Positions 7,093 through 14,721 of a DNA stretch of 60,067 bases are shown here, one piece after another. Where the stretch lies: contig CAMPKC010000025.1 of NCBI GenBank assembly GCA_946887045.1, positions 1 through 60,067 on the forward strand. The letters run 5' to 3'. This DNA is from an uncultured Sphingobacteriaceae bacterium. Lineage in GTDB: Bacteria; Bacteroidota; Bacteroidia; Sphingobacteriales; Sphingobacteriaceae. Position 1 is the stretch's first letter; each line of letters begins with the position of its first letter. Made by a program: the position numbers and the translations under genes. Below the pieces are notes generated by a model that made no database searches, was not told the origin of the DNA, and was given only the letters and a program-made list of their open reading frames with translations.

Positions 7093-7446
7093 ATGATAAG
7101 TTTCCAAGTAAAAGATATCAATTCCCAGTTTCAGAAGATTGAAATTCCTGACTATATAAACTTGAGTTTAATGGAAGTGTTAAAGGCTTGGGATTATCCG
7201 ATTGCGGCTACTTGCCGGGGCATCGCTCAGTGTGCTACCTGTCATGTGGTGGTGTTGCAAGGCCTTGATCAATTACCTGAGGCGGGCGATAATGAAATAG
7301 ACACTCTGGATCTTCTTCCTGATTCGGATTATAAAAGCCGTTTAGCTTGTCAAATAAAAGCAACTCAACAGCTGAATGGTTGTATCTTTGAAATCAAAGG
7401 AAATAAGAGTCTTATTTGCGGGACTCATTTAGTAAGCCCTCAGTAA
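7093..7446 (+). CDS. Adrenodoxin-type [2Fe-2S] ferredoxin
   Basis: 117 residues. The cluster ligands are C41, C47, C50 and C86 (C-x5-C-x2-C...C), in CRGIAQCATC and RLACQI, the spacing of ISC/adrenodoxin-type plant-fold ferredoxins. C97 and C109 are extra cysteines in a slightly extended C-terminus. It is a soluble one-electron carrier; the partner is unknown. It precedes a ketoacyl synthase by 7 bases, so the two are an operon under the operator at 7032-7043. The acidic segment EAGDNEIDTLDLLPD is typical of the partner-docking face. Confidence 0.93.
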   Translation: MISFQVKDINSQFQKIEIPDYINLSLMEVLKAWDYPIAATCRGIAQCATCHVVVLQGLDQLPEAGDNEIDTLDLLPDSDYKSRLACQIKATQQLNGCIFEIKGNKSLICGTHLVSPQ

Positions 7447-7453
7447 TTAGTAT

Positions 7454-8632
7454 TTGGATAATTATATTGTTCTTCGTGGCCACGGCTCGATCTCGTGTTT
7501 AGGACATGAGAAAGAAAGCGTCCGGCGAAATTACAAATCAGGACTGACAAACTTTCAAATGTTTGATAACAGTCCTGTTGCCGCCTTGCAGGCGGCTGGT
7601 TCCGAGATGCTGGAACAATTGGTGCAGGAAAAAAAAGCATACAGAGGCCTTGATCGTTCTGTTTTAATGGCAATCTACGCATCGCGACTAGCAGTAGCTG
7701 ACGCCGGCTGGAATAAAGAAAAGAACATAAGCATCAATATAGGCTCATCCAGAGGAGCTACGGGCTTATTTGAACATCATATCAGTGGATTTCATGAAAA
7801 TGGGATCGTGCCCCCAAATACATCTCCGGTTACAACATTAGGAAATATATCGTCATGGGTCGGCCAAGATTTGAATTCCTCTGGACCGGTGATAAGTCAT
7901 TCTGTTACATGCAGTACCGGTTTGCAGGCAATTGCAAATGGCTTTGCATGGCTAAAATCTGGGATGGCCGAAAAGTTTTTGGCAGGTGCCTCCGAAGCGC
8001 CTTTAACACCTTTCACTATTGCGCAGATGCGATCGCTTGGAATTTATTCTGAAGATAAACTTACCCCATATCCCTGCAGGCCTTTTAATGCCGAAAAGAG
8101 AAATACCTTCGTTTTGGGCGAAGCTGCGGTTGTTTTTGCTCTTGAGCGATTAAATGCTGATGGCTTTATTAGAGAAAGAACTGCCCCCATTATTTTAGAA
8201 TCTGTAGGTTTCGGATTTGAAGATATCACCAGTAAAACCGGTATTTCCAGGCAGGGAAATCATTTTAAAAGGGCGATTCAAAACGCTCTAGAGAATGCAA
8301 ATAGCTCTTTGCCAATTGATTTGATTATAATGCATGCGCCGGGTACCCTTGCCGGGGACTGCGCCGAGTTCGAGGCCATCCGGAGTGTTTTCGGCGATAC
8401 AGACATTCCTGTTTTATCCTCGTCTAAATGGATGACCGGTCATGCTTTGGGCGCATCGGGTTGTTTAAGTTTGGACTACGCCATTAATATTTTACAAACT
8501 CAATCTTATCTTCAATTCCCTTATAGTAGTAGCTTAGCGAAAGCGCATAAAGGCAAATCTTTTAAAAGGATATTGGTAAGTGCCGCTGGCTTTGGCGGCA
8601 ATGCCACTTCGGTAATTATCAGCAATCTGTAA
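7454..8632 (+). CDS. Beta-ketoacyl-ACP synthase (KAS I/II-like), TTG start
   Basis: 392 residues. The thiolase-fold Cys-His-His triad is intact: C153 in VTCSTGLQAI, H294 in MHAPGTLAGD and H330 in SKWMTGHALGASG, with K325. It condenses acyl-ACP or acyl-CoA with malonyl-ACP. The start must be TTG at 7454: an in-frame stop lies six bases upstream, and a later start would delete the first core strand. No ACP, ketoreductase or dehydratase is adjacent, so it is not part of a visible fatty-acid or polyene cluster. Linkage to a ferredoxin suggests a redox-coupled lipid modification, which is inference. Confidence 0.9.
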   Translation: MDNYIVLRGHGSISCLGHEKESVRRNYKSGLTNFQMFDNSPVAALQAAGSEMLEQLVQEKKAYRGLDRSVLMAIYASRLAVADAGWNKEKNISINIGSSRGATGLFEHHISGFHENGIVPPNTSPVTTLGNISSWVGQDLNSSGPVISHSVTCSTGLQAIANGFAWLKSGMAEKFLAGASEAPLTPFTIAQMRSLGIYSEDKLTPYPCRPFNAEKRNTFVLGEAAVVFALERLNADGFIRERTAPIILESVGFGFEDITSKTGISRQGNHFKRAIQNALENANSSLPIDLIIMHAPGTLAGDCAEFEAIRSVFGDTDIPVLSSSKWMTGHALGASGCLSLDYAINILQTQSYLQFPYSSSLAKAHKGKSFKRILVSAAGFGGNATSVIISNL

Positions 8633-8777
8633 TCTGAAGTTTTCTGATTGACTTCTGTCTGTGATACTTCTTACCTGCTTAAAGAAGTAATCCTAAAAAA
8701 ATGAATAAAATCTGAAAAATTCATTTTCTCTTCATCTTGGTGTCTTACCTTGCTCGAATAAACACTCAGATAATAGT

Positions 8778-9152
8778 ATGAAAAGATTGATTTACTTGTT
8801 GGCTGTTTTTGCAGCATTAACGGCTAACAGTGCGATGGCGCAATATAACAGAGACCAGGTGATAAGCAGGACATACGAACCTGGAGTATACAACGATGAT
8901 AGAGGCGAATATCGGTGGCAAGTAATTGAGCGACGCGTATGGATTCCCGAATACAGAACCAGGGGTATTTTAGGTGTTGGTTCACGTACTATCCCTGGAC
9001 ATTACGAAATGCGAACTGACCGGGTTAAGGTATATACAAACTCAAGAAACGGTGATTACGATGATTCTGGGAAAGGCCGAAAAGGAAACCATCCTCATGG
9101 AATGCCTCCGGGACAACGTAAAAAGCAACAGCGTAACGGAAACTACTATTAG
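8778..9152 (+). CDS. Secreted hypothetical protein, basic C-terminus
   Basis: 124 residues. Residues 1-21 are a signal peptide ending ANSAMAQ. The middle is rich in Tyr, Arg and Trp (RWQVIERRVWIPEYR, VGSRTIPGHYEMR), likely beta-structure, and the tail is a basic low-complexity stretch with HPHGMPPGQRKKQQ. I do not recognise a characterised family; similar short periplasmic proteins are common in Sphingobacteriaceae. It is monocistronic, with a bidirectional terminator 13 bases downstream. Confidence 0.75.
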   Translation: MKRLIYLLAVFAALTANSAMAQYNRDQVISRTYEPGVYNDDRGEYRWQVIERRVWIPEYRTRGILGVGSRTIPGHYEMRTDRVKVYTNSRNGDYDDSGKGRKGNHPHGMPPGQRKKQQRNGNYY

Positions 9153-9165
9153 ACTTGGGTCCGAT

Positions 9166-9198
9166 AAAAAAGCCTTCTGAACTCCGGAAGGCTTTTTT
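9166..9198. terminator. Bidirectional terminator between convergent genes
   Basis: GCCTTC / GAAGGC stem (9172-9177, 9187-9192) flanked by six A on the left and six T on the right. It serves the secreted protein gene on the plus strand and the porin-like gene on the minus strand. Confidence 0.9.
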
Positions 9199-9239
9199 AT
9201 ATTTAACATCATTCGCGATTTCTAAATTGCACAGCTTTA

Positions 9240-9923
9240 TTAAAATTTGTAAGTCGCGGTTATCGTTGCCGATTCGTATTTGAATTCTTTAACAGCGGAT
9301 CGCTGGCCAATTCCAATATGATTGAATCCATGCATGAATCCAGCGGTGAATCCAAGAGATTCAAAAACGTTGAGCTCGATTGCTGCTGCTGCTGCAATAC
9401 TCCGTTCTTCGGTGTCATGGGTTATGTTAGAGTCACCAGAACCACCTTGTTGTTCTGCTTTGATCAATAAATCGAATTGTGGTCCCGCCAGTAACGCAAG
9501 AGCACTCGTAATCTTATACTTAAATAAAACAGGGAGCGAAAGATAGCTCATAGAGTAATTTACTCCCGATTGAGTATTTCCTCCTTCAAGTTGAGAAAAT
9601 AAATATTCAGGCTGTATATAGAAGTTTTCGTACAATGGCACTTCCATTAGCACACCAAATACAAATCCAGGCTTCCACGATGATTTTATCGGAACTTCAG
9701 GAGCTGGAAATCCTTTATTGAAGTTCATATTGCTATAATTTAGTCCTGCCTTAAGTCCGAATTTTACCGCTGGTTGCTGGTACGACCGATCCCAGGGACT
9801 TTTTGCAACGAATTGATTCGATTGCTTCTCTTTCGGATCTGGATTAATCAGGGTTATTGCGTTGTTTTGGGCAAATAAAGTATAGCTAATACTAAATAAA
9901 GTAATAAGTAAAAGTTTTTTCAT
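9240..9923 (-). CDS. Outer-membrane beta-barrel protein (PorT-like/OmpA-fold family)
   Basis: About 227 residues with a signal peptide MKKLLLITLFSISYTLFAQ. The mature part alternates hydrophobic and polar residues as in small beta-barrels (KFGLKAGLNYSNM, FYIQPEYLFSQ, YLSLPVLFKYKI, ATITATYKF) and ends in an aromatic, as outer-membrane barrels do. The frame extends 8 codons upstream to 9947, but the ATG at 9923 starts a clean signal peptide. It fits the outer-membrane-protein-beta-barrel family abundant in Bacteroidota; no specific function can be assigned. Confidence 0.85.
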   Translation of the reverse strand: MKKLLLITLFSISYTLFAQNNAITLINPDPKEKQSNQFVAKSPWDRSYQQPAVKFGLKAGLNYSNMNFNKGFPAPEVPIKSSWKPGFVFGVLMEVPLYENFYIQPEYLFSQLEGGNTQSGVNYSMSYLSLPVLFKYKITSALALLAGPQFDLLIKAEQQGGSGDSNITHDTEERSIAAAAAIELNVFESLGFTAGFMHGFNHIGIGQRSAVKEFKYESATITATYKF

Positions 9924-10014
9924 GTAATCAGATATAAGTTCATACACCTGTTAACGAAGTCGGTAAAAAATGGTTTGATGTATAGGTTGCTGACGAGCGC
10001 GAGTGGAAGCTGTT

Positions 10015-10203
10015 TTAAGTCGCCAGCTCAACTTCTTTAATGTTTAAAAATAGTTTCTTTCCTTTATAATCTACCCATATGTCATCCCATCCGCAGCTGT
10101 CGTAGCCAAGAAATATTAAATCGCTTGCACTTTTATCAATGTCTTTATTGGCACCACGATAGGTGAGTTTCTGGCCGGTAGTTAGCTCTTTGATTTTTTT
10201 CAT
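10015..10203 (-). CDS. Small hypothetical cytoplasmic protein
   Basis: 62 residues, starting MKKIKELTTGQKLTYRGAN. It has no signal or membrane segment and looks like a small beta-rich fold (LIFLGYDSCGWDDIWVDYKGKKLFL). Family not recognised. It lies on the same strand as ccoS, 172 bases downstream, where ccoN would be expected in a complete cbb3 cluster. Confidence 0.6.
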   Translation of the reverse strand: MKKIKELTTGQKLTYRGANKDIDKSASDLIFLGYDSCGWDDIWVDYKGKKLFLNIKEVELAT

Positions 10204-10375
10204 ATCTCTTTTAAGTTTGAAACCGGATAAAATCCAGCGCGAAACGGTAATTATGTAGTTGATGATCTGAGATCTAAATCTAATAAATATTACGACGATT
10301 ACAAAAGCCGCTTTATAAACTGTTTGTTATCATTTAGTTAAAGGAATTCGTGATGCGCAATTTTGGCTTCATGAA

Positions 10376-10525
10376 CTATTTGGGCTTGTCATCTTCAAAA
10401 AGCATTCTCATAGCAGGGGTTTGCATATCATCATTCTGACCATTACGCATTGCCCAAAAAAATGCGATTAGAAAGATTAACGCTATAAAAATACTACAGC
10501 CTATCAGAAAGTAAATAATACTCAT
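10376..10525 (-). CDS. ccoS: Cytochrome cbb3 oxidase assembly protein CcoS
   Basis: A 49-residue protein starting MSIIYFLIGCSIFIALIFL: one transmembrane helix (about 4-24) followed by FFWAMRNGQNDDMQTPAMRMLFED, where W-A-x-R-x-G-Q-x-D-D is the CcoS signature. CcoS is needed for heme and copper insertion into cbb3 oxidase. The gene begins 18 bases after the ccoI stop, so the two are co-transcribed. No ccoN follows. Confidence 0.92.
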   Translation of the reverse strand: MSIIYFLIGCSIFIALIFLIAFFWAMRNGQNDDMQTPAMRMLFEDDKPK

Positions 10526-10543
10526 GTTAAAAGTTTAAAAGTG

Positions 10544-12931
10544 TTATTTCAACCCGTTTCGGCGGGCAAAGTATCGCGTGCTAAACGATGTAAATGAGAT
10601 AATAGTTATTGTACTTAATGGCATTAAAACGGCTGCCGTAAGTGGCGAAAGCGTTCCCTGAATAGCAAAAAACACACCCACAAGATTGTAGGCACTTGCT
10701 ATGACAAAACTCAGCCTGATGGTTTTCATCGCCGTTTTTGCCTGTGCAATAAACTTAGCTAAAAGCTTTAACGATTCTCCATGTAAAACAGCATCGCAAC
10801 CGGGACTGAAATTGTTGATATTATCGGTAACTGCGATGCCAAATTCACTTTGTTTTAATGCTCCCGCATCGTTCAGTCCATCACCACACATCATAACAGT
10901 ACGCTGTTTCTCCTGCAGGTTTTTAATGTAATCCAGCTTATCCTGCGGAGATTGCTTGAAAAACATCTGATCAGGATTAGGGAATAAATAGGCGAGGCTG
11001 GCTTTCTCAGCTGTATTATCACCGGATAAAAGGTGAAGGTCAAATTTTTCAGATAATGTAACAAAGATATTTTTTAGTTCGGGCCTCCATTGATGATTGA
11101 TTCTAAAATGGCCTTTGTGTTCTCCTTCAATTTCCAGATGGACAATTGAATGGTCCTTATTCGATCGATCGGCAGAGGGTACGAAAGCCTGGCTGCCTAA
11201 TATCACAGCTTGGTTATCAATAAAACCTGCAATACCTTTTCCCGGAATTTCAATGAAGTTTGTCACCGCGGCAAAATTATCGGATTTTATCCATTTTATA
11301 ATTTCGCGACTTAAGGGATGCGTTGAATTGCGGGCCAACGAAGCCAACAGGATTTTTTCTTCAGGGTTCAGTTTTCCGACAAAGGCGATGTTTACTGCCT
11401 CCGGCGAAGTAATTGTGCCAGTTTTGTCAAATACGATGGTATCAATCCTGGCAAGTTGTTCAACAGCGTCAGTGTTTTTTAAATAGAACCGGTTTCTGTC
11501 AAATATTCCAAGAACTGCCGAAAGTGTAAAAGGTGTGCTTAATGATAATACGCAAGGGCATACCACAATTAATACAGCCGTGAATGCGGCCCAGGCTTTA
11601 TTTGTATCTGAGAAATAAATCCAATAGCCGGCTGCGGAAATGGCGATGATAAAAGTAACCAGACTGAAATATTTGGCAATGCTGTCGTTAAAGTTTTGTA
11701 TTGATTTCTTGCTCGTAAAGGCGTCGTTATTCCATAGGTTGGTGAGGTAACTTTGAGAAACTGGTTTAATGATCTCAAGTTCAACTGCTTCTCCTACCTG
11801 GCGGCCGCCTGCGTATACAATCTCTCCCAGTACTTTTCTGACCGGATCAGATTCGCCTGTTACAAAGCTGAAGTCAAAATACCCTTCTCCTTTCATTAAA
11901 ATTGAATCAGCCGGAAGAATTTCGTTATTGCGGATTAGTATTCGATCCCCAACCATTAGCTCGGATATAGCCGTATGTTTTTCTTTATCATTTTTTAACA
12001 CGCTAACCGCAACCGGAAAGTAAGAGCGGTAGTCGCGTTCAAATGATAAATGGTAATAGGTGCGCTGCTTAACCCATCTTCCCATTAATAAAAGAAAAAT
12101 CAGTCCGGTTAACGTATCAGAGAATCCGGCTCCCGTCTGCGTGGTAATTTCGAATATTGTTCTGAAAAACAGAACAGCAATGATTATAGCTAAAGGAGTA
12201 TCAAGGTTTATCATTTTATTTTTTAATCCTGCCCACGCAGAAGTAAAAAATTCCTGACTGCAATATAGGGTAGCAGGAATAGCGAATGCCAGGTTAAGCC
12301 AGCCGAAAAGCACCTTGTATTGCTGTTCATATTCCGACAGACCAAAGTATTCCGGAAAACTGAAAAGCATTACATTTCCCATACATAAACCAGCTACAGC
12401 AATTCTTTTGATAAGCTCCCGGTTAACCGAACCTTGTTTTTCTTTTACAACATCTTGTAAACTTATCAATGGTTCATATCCGATCGACATCAATAGCTCA
12501 ACAAGCTTTCTTAATGAAACTTCATTGTGTCTAAATGTTATTGCAACCTGTTTCTTTAAGAAATCGATTCTTGAGTGCAAAACTCCGGGGTTGAGCTTAT
12601 GTAAATGTTCCAGGAGCCAGATACATGAACTGCAATGTATCGAAGGAATATAAAATGTAATTACTGTGATGGTTTCGTTTCTAAAATCAACGAGGTCTGC
12701 AGTAATACTGTCTTCATCCAGGTACGCAAATTGCTTTTCTCTTATAGATTGAGTTTGTCCCGGAGTATCATTATACCTGTAATAGTCGCATAAGCTATTT
12801 GATGATAAAACCTGGTAAACGCTTTGGCAGCCAATACAGCAGAACGCTTTATCGTCAAAAACATAAGCCGGATTCTGGGTTTCTGTGCCACAATGAAAGC
12901 ATTGTGTTTCAGTTAAAGTGTTGTGCGCCAT
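10544..12931 (-). CDS. ccoI: Copper-exporting P1B-type ATPase for cbb3 oxidase assembly (CcoI/FixI)
   Basis: 795 residues. An N-terminal cysteine-rich domain (C11-x2-C14, C31C32-x2-C35) typical of the CcoI branch precedes a heavy-metal-associated domain with C100-x2-C103 (IHCSSC). A P-type ATPase with eight predicted helices follows, with the CPC metal-transport motif in VVCPCVLS near residue 458, the phosphorylation motif DKTGT near 500 and the hinge motif GDGLNDAGAL. It moves copper across the inner membrane for the binuclear centre of cbb3 oxidase. It is the first gene of ccoI-ccoS, and a TGA-N6-TCA operator is centred 74.5 bp upstream of its ATG, consistent with FNR-type control as in rhizobial fixGHIS. 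The oxidase subunit genes are not in this window. Confidence 0.95.
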   Translation of the reverse strand: MAHNTLTETQCFHCGTETQNPAYVFDDKAFCCIGCQSVYQVLSSNSLCDYYRYNDTPGQTQSIREKQFAYLDEDSITADLVDFRNETITVITFYIPSIHCSSCIWLLEHLHKLNPGVLHSRIDFLKKQVAITFRHNEVSLRKLVELLMSIGYEPLISLQDVVKEKQGSVNRELIKRIAVAGLCMGNVMLFSFPEYFGLSEYEQQYKVLFGWLNLAFAIPATLYCSQEFFTSAWAGLKNKMINLDTPLAIIIAVLFFRTIFEITTQTGAGFSDTLTGLIFLLLMGRWVKQRTYYHLSFERDYRSYFPVAVSVLKNDKEKHTAISELMVGDRILIRNNEILPADSILMKGEGYFDFSFVTGESDPVRKVLGEIVYAGGRQVGEAVELEIIKPVSQSYLTNLWNNDAFTSKKSIQNFNDSIAKYFSLVTFIIAISAAGYWIYFSDTNKAWAAFTAVLIVVCPCVLSLSTPFTLSAVLGIFDRNRFYLKNTDAVEQLARIDTIVFDKTGTITSPEAVNIAFVGKLNPEEKILLASLARNSTHPLSREIIKWIKSDNFAAVTNFIEIPGKGIAGFIDNQAVILGSQAFVPSADRSNKDHSIVHLEIEGEHKGHFRINHQWRPELKNIFVTLSEKFDLHLLSGDNTAEKASLAYLFPNPDQMFFKQSPQDKLDYIKNLQEKQRTVMMCGDGLNDAGALKQSEFGIAVTDNINNFSPGCDAVLHGESLKLLAKFIAQAKTAMKTIRLSFVIASAYNLVGVFFAIQGTLSPLTAAVLMPLSTITIISFTSFSTRYFARRNGLK

Positions 12932-12946
12932 ATCAATCTTTAGCTA

Positions 12947-12954
12947 CAAAGATT
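12947..12954 (-). promoter_or_regulatory. Candidate -7 element of ccoI
   Basis: AATCTTTG on the minus strand, one mismatch from TAnnTTTG, ends 16 bases before the ccoI ATG. It lies 58.5 bp from the operator centre, about two helical turns further than at the other four promoters. Confidence 0.45.
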
Positions 12955-12999
12955 CGATCAATTGATTCTGATTTGAATGATGGGTGTTATCGGAATTCG

Positions 13000-13011
13000 T
13001 GATTAACGTCA
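13000..13011 (-). promoter_or_regulatory. Candidate CRP/FNR-like operator between ccoI and mtfA
   Basis: TGATTAACGTCA matches TGAT-N4-RTCA; flanking G and C extend the dyad to 14 bp. It lies in the 188-base divergent region between ccoI and the MtfA-like peptidase gene. Confidence 0.6.
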
Positions 13012-13119
13012 CAAAAGTAAAAATGCTGTAACTCGGTGTCGCTGGTTTTAGCGAAATGGTTTGCTATGATTATTTAATTTGGTATATATTGGGTTTGTTA
13101 TCGTTATAAATTTTAACGC

Positions 13120-13896
13120 ATGTTTGTTTTTATCGTTATTTCAGCTTTCGCGATTTTAGTGTGCCTTGCTCTGTTCTTCAGGAAACCGCAGCGCAAAGCG
13201 ATAATGGCACCTCATTTAAAAGAGACGTACAGGAAGCTGCTACAACAAGAAGTATTATTCTATCGCAATCTCAAAGACGAAGAAAAGGAAAGATTTGTCG
13301 AGAGAGTTTACGCATTCCTGACAAGAACCACCATAGAAGGCGTCGGTACAGAAATAGATGATAAAGACCGCGTACTGGTAGCTGCAAGTGCTATTATACC
13401 GATTTTCAATTTCGGAAACTGGGAATATAGAAATCTCACTAACGTGATATTATATCGCGATACTTTTAACGACGAATTTCAATACGAAGGCAAGAATCGC
13501 AGTGTGCTTGGTATGGTTGGTTCTGGTTTTATGAATGGGCAGATGGTATTATCCAAACTAGCTTTGCACCATGGATTCAAGCCCGGAGGAGTGCAGAATA
13601 CAGCCATTCATGAATTTGTTCACTTGCTCGACAAAGCCGATGGTTCGATCGACGGGATTCCGGAATTATTGCTTAGTAATAGTTATACAATTCCCTGGAT
13701 TAAAGCAATGGAACAGGAGATCAGAAGAATTCAGAAAGGAAAATCTGATATTGATCCCTATGCACTGACTAATGAAGCAGAGTTTTTCGCAGTTATTTCG
13801 GAGTACTTTTTTGAGAAACCGAAGGAGTTTAAAGACAAGCATCCGGAGTTATTCTCAATCGTCGATACTATGTTTAATCCGCAGCATCTAGACTAA
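13120..13896 (+). CDS. mtfA: MtfA-type zinc metallopeptidase (M90)
   Basis: 258 residues with an N-terminal transmembrane helix (about 2-20). The gluzincin motif is H164-E165-F-V-H168 in AIHEFVHLLDKADG, and the downstream metal ligand lies in TNEAEFFAVISEYFF (E219 or E221). E. coli MtfA is an aminopeptidase that binds the Mlc repressor and so adjusts the glucose PTS. The anchor here and the probable lack of a classic PTS make that exact role uncertain. It is divergent from ccoI and monocistronic. Confidence 0.85.
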   Translation: MFVFIVISAFAILVCLALFFRKPQRKAIMAPHLKETYRKLLQQEVLFYRNLKDEEKERFVERVYAFLTRTTIEGVGTEIDDKDRVLVAASAIIPIFNFGNWEYRNLTNVILYRDTFNDEFQYEGKNRSVLGMVGSGFMNGQMVLSKLALHHGFKPGGVQNTAIHEFVHLLDKADGSIDGIPELLLSNSYTIPWIKAMEQEIRRIQKGKSDIDPYALTNEAEFFAVISEYFFEKPKEFKDKHPELFSIVDTMFNPQHLD

Positions 13897-13952
13897 GCTT
13901 TACCTCATTTTCCTGAATTTATTTAATAATCTCATTAAGTGAATTTTTAAAG

Positions 13953-13960
13953 TACCTTTG
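13953..13960 (+). promoter_or_regulatory. -7 element upstream of the J-domain/KTSC gene
   Basis: TACCTTTG matches TAnnTTTG exactly, 74 bases before the ATG at 14035. No clear -33 TTG is visible at the right distance. Confidence 0.55.
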
Positions 13961-14034
13961 CAAATTATTTTTCGTGAAAAAGGAAGCATTGAATTTCTCA
14001 TTGTAACATCTTTCAACGACATACGAATTGGTAC

Positions 14035-14484
14035 ATGAAGAAAATTGTTGATTACAGAAAACTTTTAGGAGTAAATGAAGCTGCAGAGCTGCAAGAATTA
14101 AAAACGGTTTACCGTACTTTAATGAAAAACTGGCACCCTGATAAATTTCAGGATAGCATTGAAAGTAAATTAGAGGCCGAAGAAAAGAGTAAAACCATTA
14201 TTGAAGCCTATCACTTTTTAGTAAGTATTGCTCCCGAAACTCGTAAGCAATCTTTAGAAGAATATACCTTAACAACCACAACATCGAACATCGCTGATTT
14301 TGAATACAAGTCTCAGGTATTAACTGTGAATTTTTTCGATGGTAGTATTTATGAATATTTTGATGTTCCTAAAGCTGTATATGTAAAACTTGTTAATGCA
14401 GATTCTCCGGGTAGATTTGCGAGAAGACATATTTTTAACTCATATGTTTACAGAAGCACCAGTAAATTGGTAGCTACTGCTTAA
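14035..14484 (+). CDS. J-domain protein fused to a KTSC domain
   Basis: 149 residues. Residues 1-65 are a DnaJ-type J-domain with the HPD tripeptide at 34-36 (NWHPDKF), which stimulates the ATPase of DnaK-type chaperones. Residues about 85-146 (YKSQVLTVNFFDGSIYEYFDVP...FNSYVYR) match the small KTSC domain, which is found alone or fused to nucleases and lysyl-tRNA synthetase and is thought to bind nucleic acid. The combination suggests targeting DnaK to an RNA or RNP client, which is inference. It is monocistronic with a strong terminator. Confidence 0.85.
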   Translation: MKKIVDYRKLLGVNEAAELQELKTVYRTLMKNWHPDKFQDSIESKLEAEEKSKTIIEAYHFLVSIAPETRKQSLEEYTLTTTTSNIADFEYKSQVLTVNFFDGSIYEYFDVPKAVYVKLVNADSPGRFARRHIFNSYVYRSTSKLVATA

Positions 14485-14515
14485 TACGTTACAAAACATC
14501 TGCTTTGCAGAAACA

Positions 14516-14550
14516 AAATTATGCCACGGTCCGCTCCGTGGCATTTTTAT
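14516..14550 (+). terminator. Rho-independent terminator of the J-domain/KTSC gene
   Basis: Perfect 9-bp stem ATGCCACGG / CCGTGGCAT (14521-14529, 14536-14544) with a six-base loop and a T-rich tail. Confidence 0.92.
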
Positions 14551-14607
14551 TGTTATCAATGGCGTTTTTTAGCGGATAGCCAGTTTATGCTTTGTTTCAG
14601 ATAATCA

Positions 14608-14615
14608 TATCTTTG
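14608..14615 (+). promoter_or_regulatory. -7 element upstream of the MscS-type channel gene
   Basis: TATCTTTG matches TAnnTTTG exactly, 106 bases before the ATG at 14722. It implies a long leader of about 100 nt, or the element may be fortuitous. Confidence 0.45.
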
Positions 14616-14721
14616 CAGCACTCTCGATTTACAAATAGCAGACTAATCGGTCCGGGTTAGGTCATCAGCTTCAAGAGATACTGAATTTACCTGAGGTTGT
14701 CTGCTTATCAAATCTAACATC

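Noticed and set aside
8665..8689. TACTTCTT/AAGAAGTA hairpin after the ketoacyl synthase as a terminator
   Set aside because: The stem is AT-rich with a nine-base loop and no T tract; only weak support.
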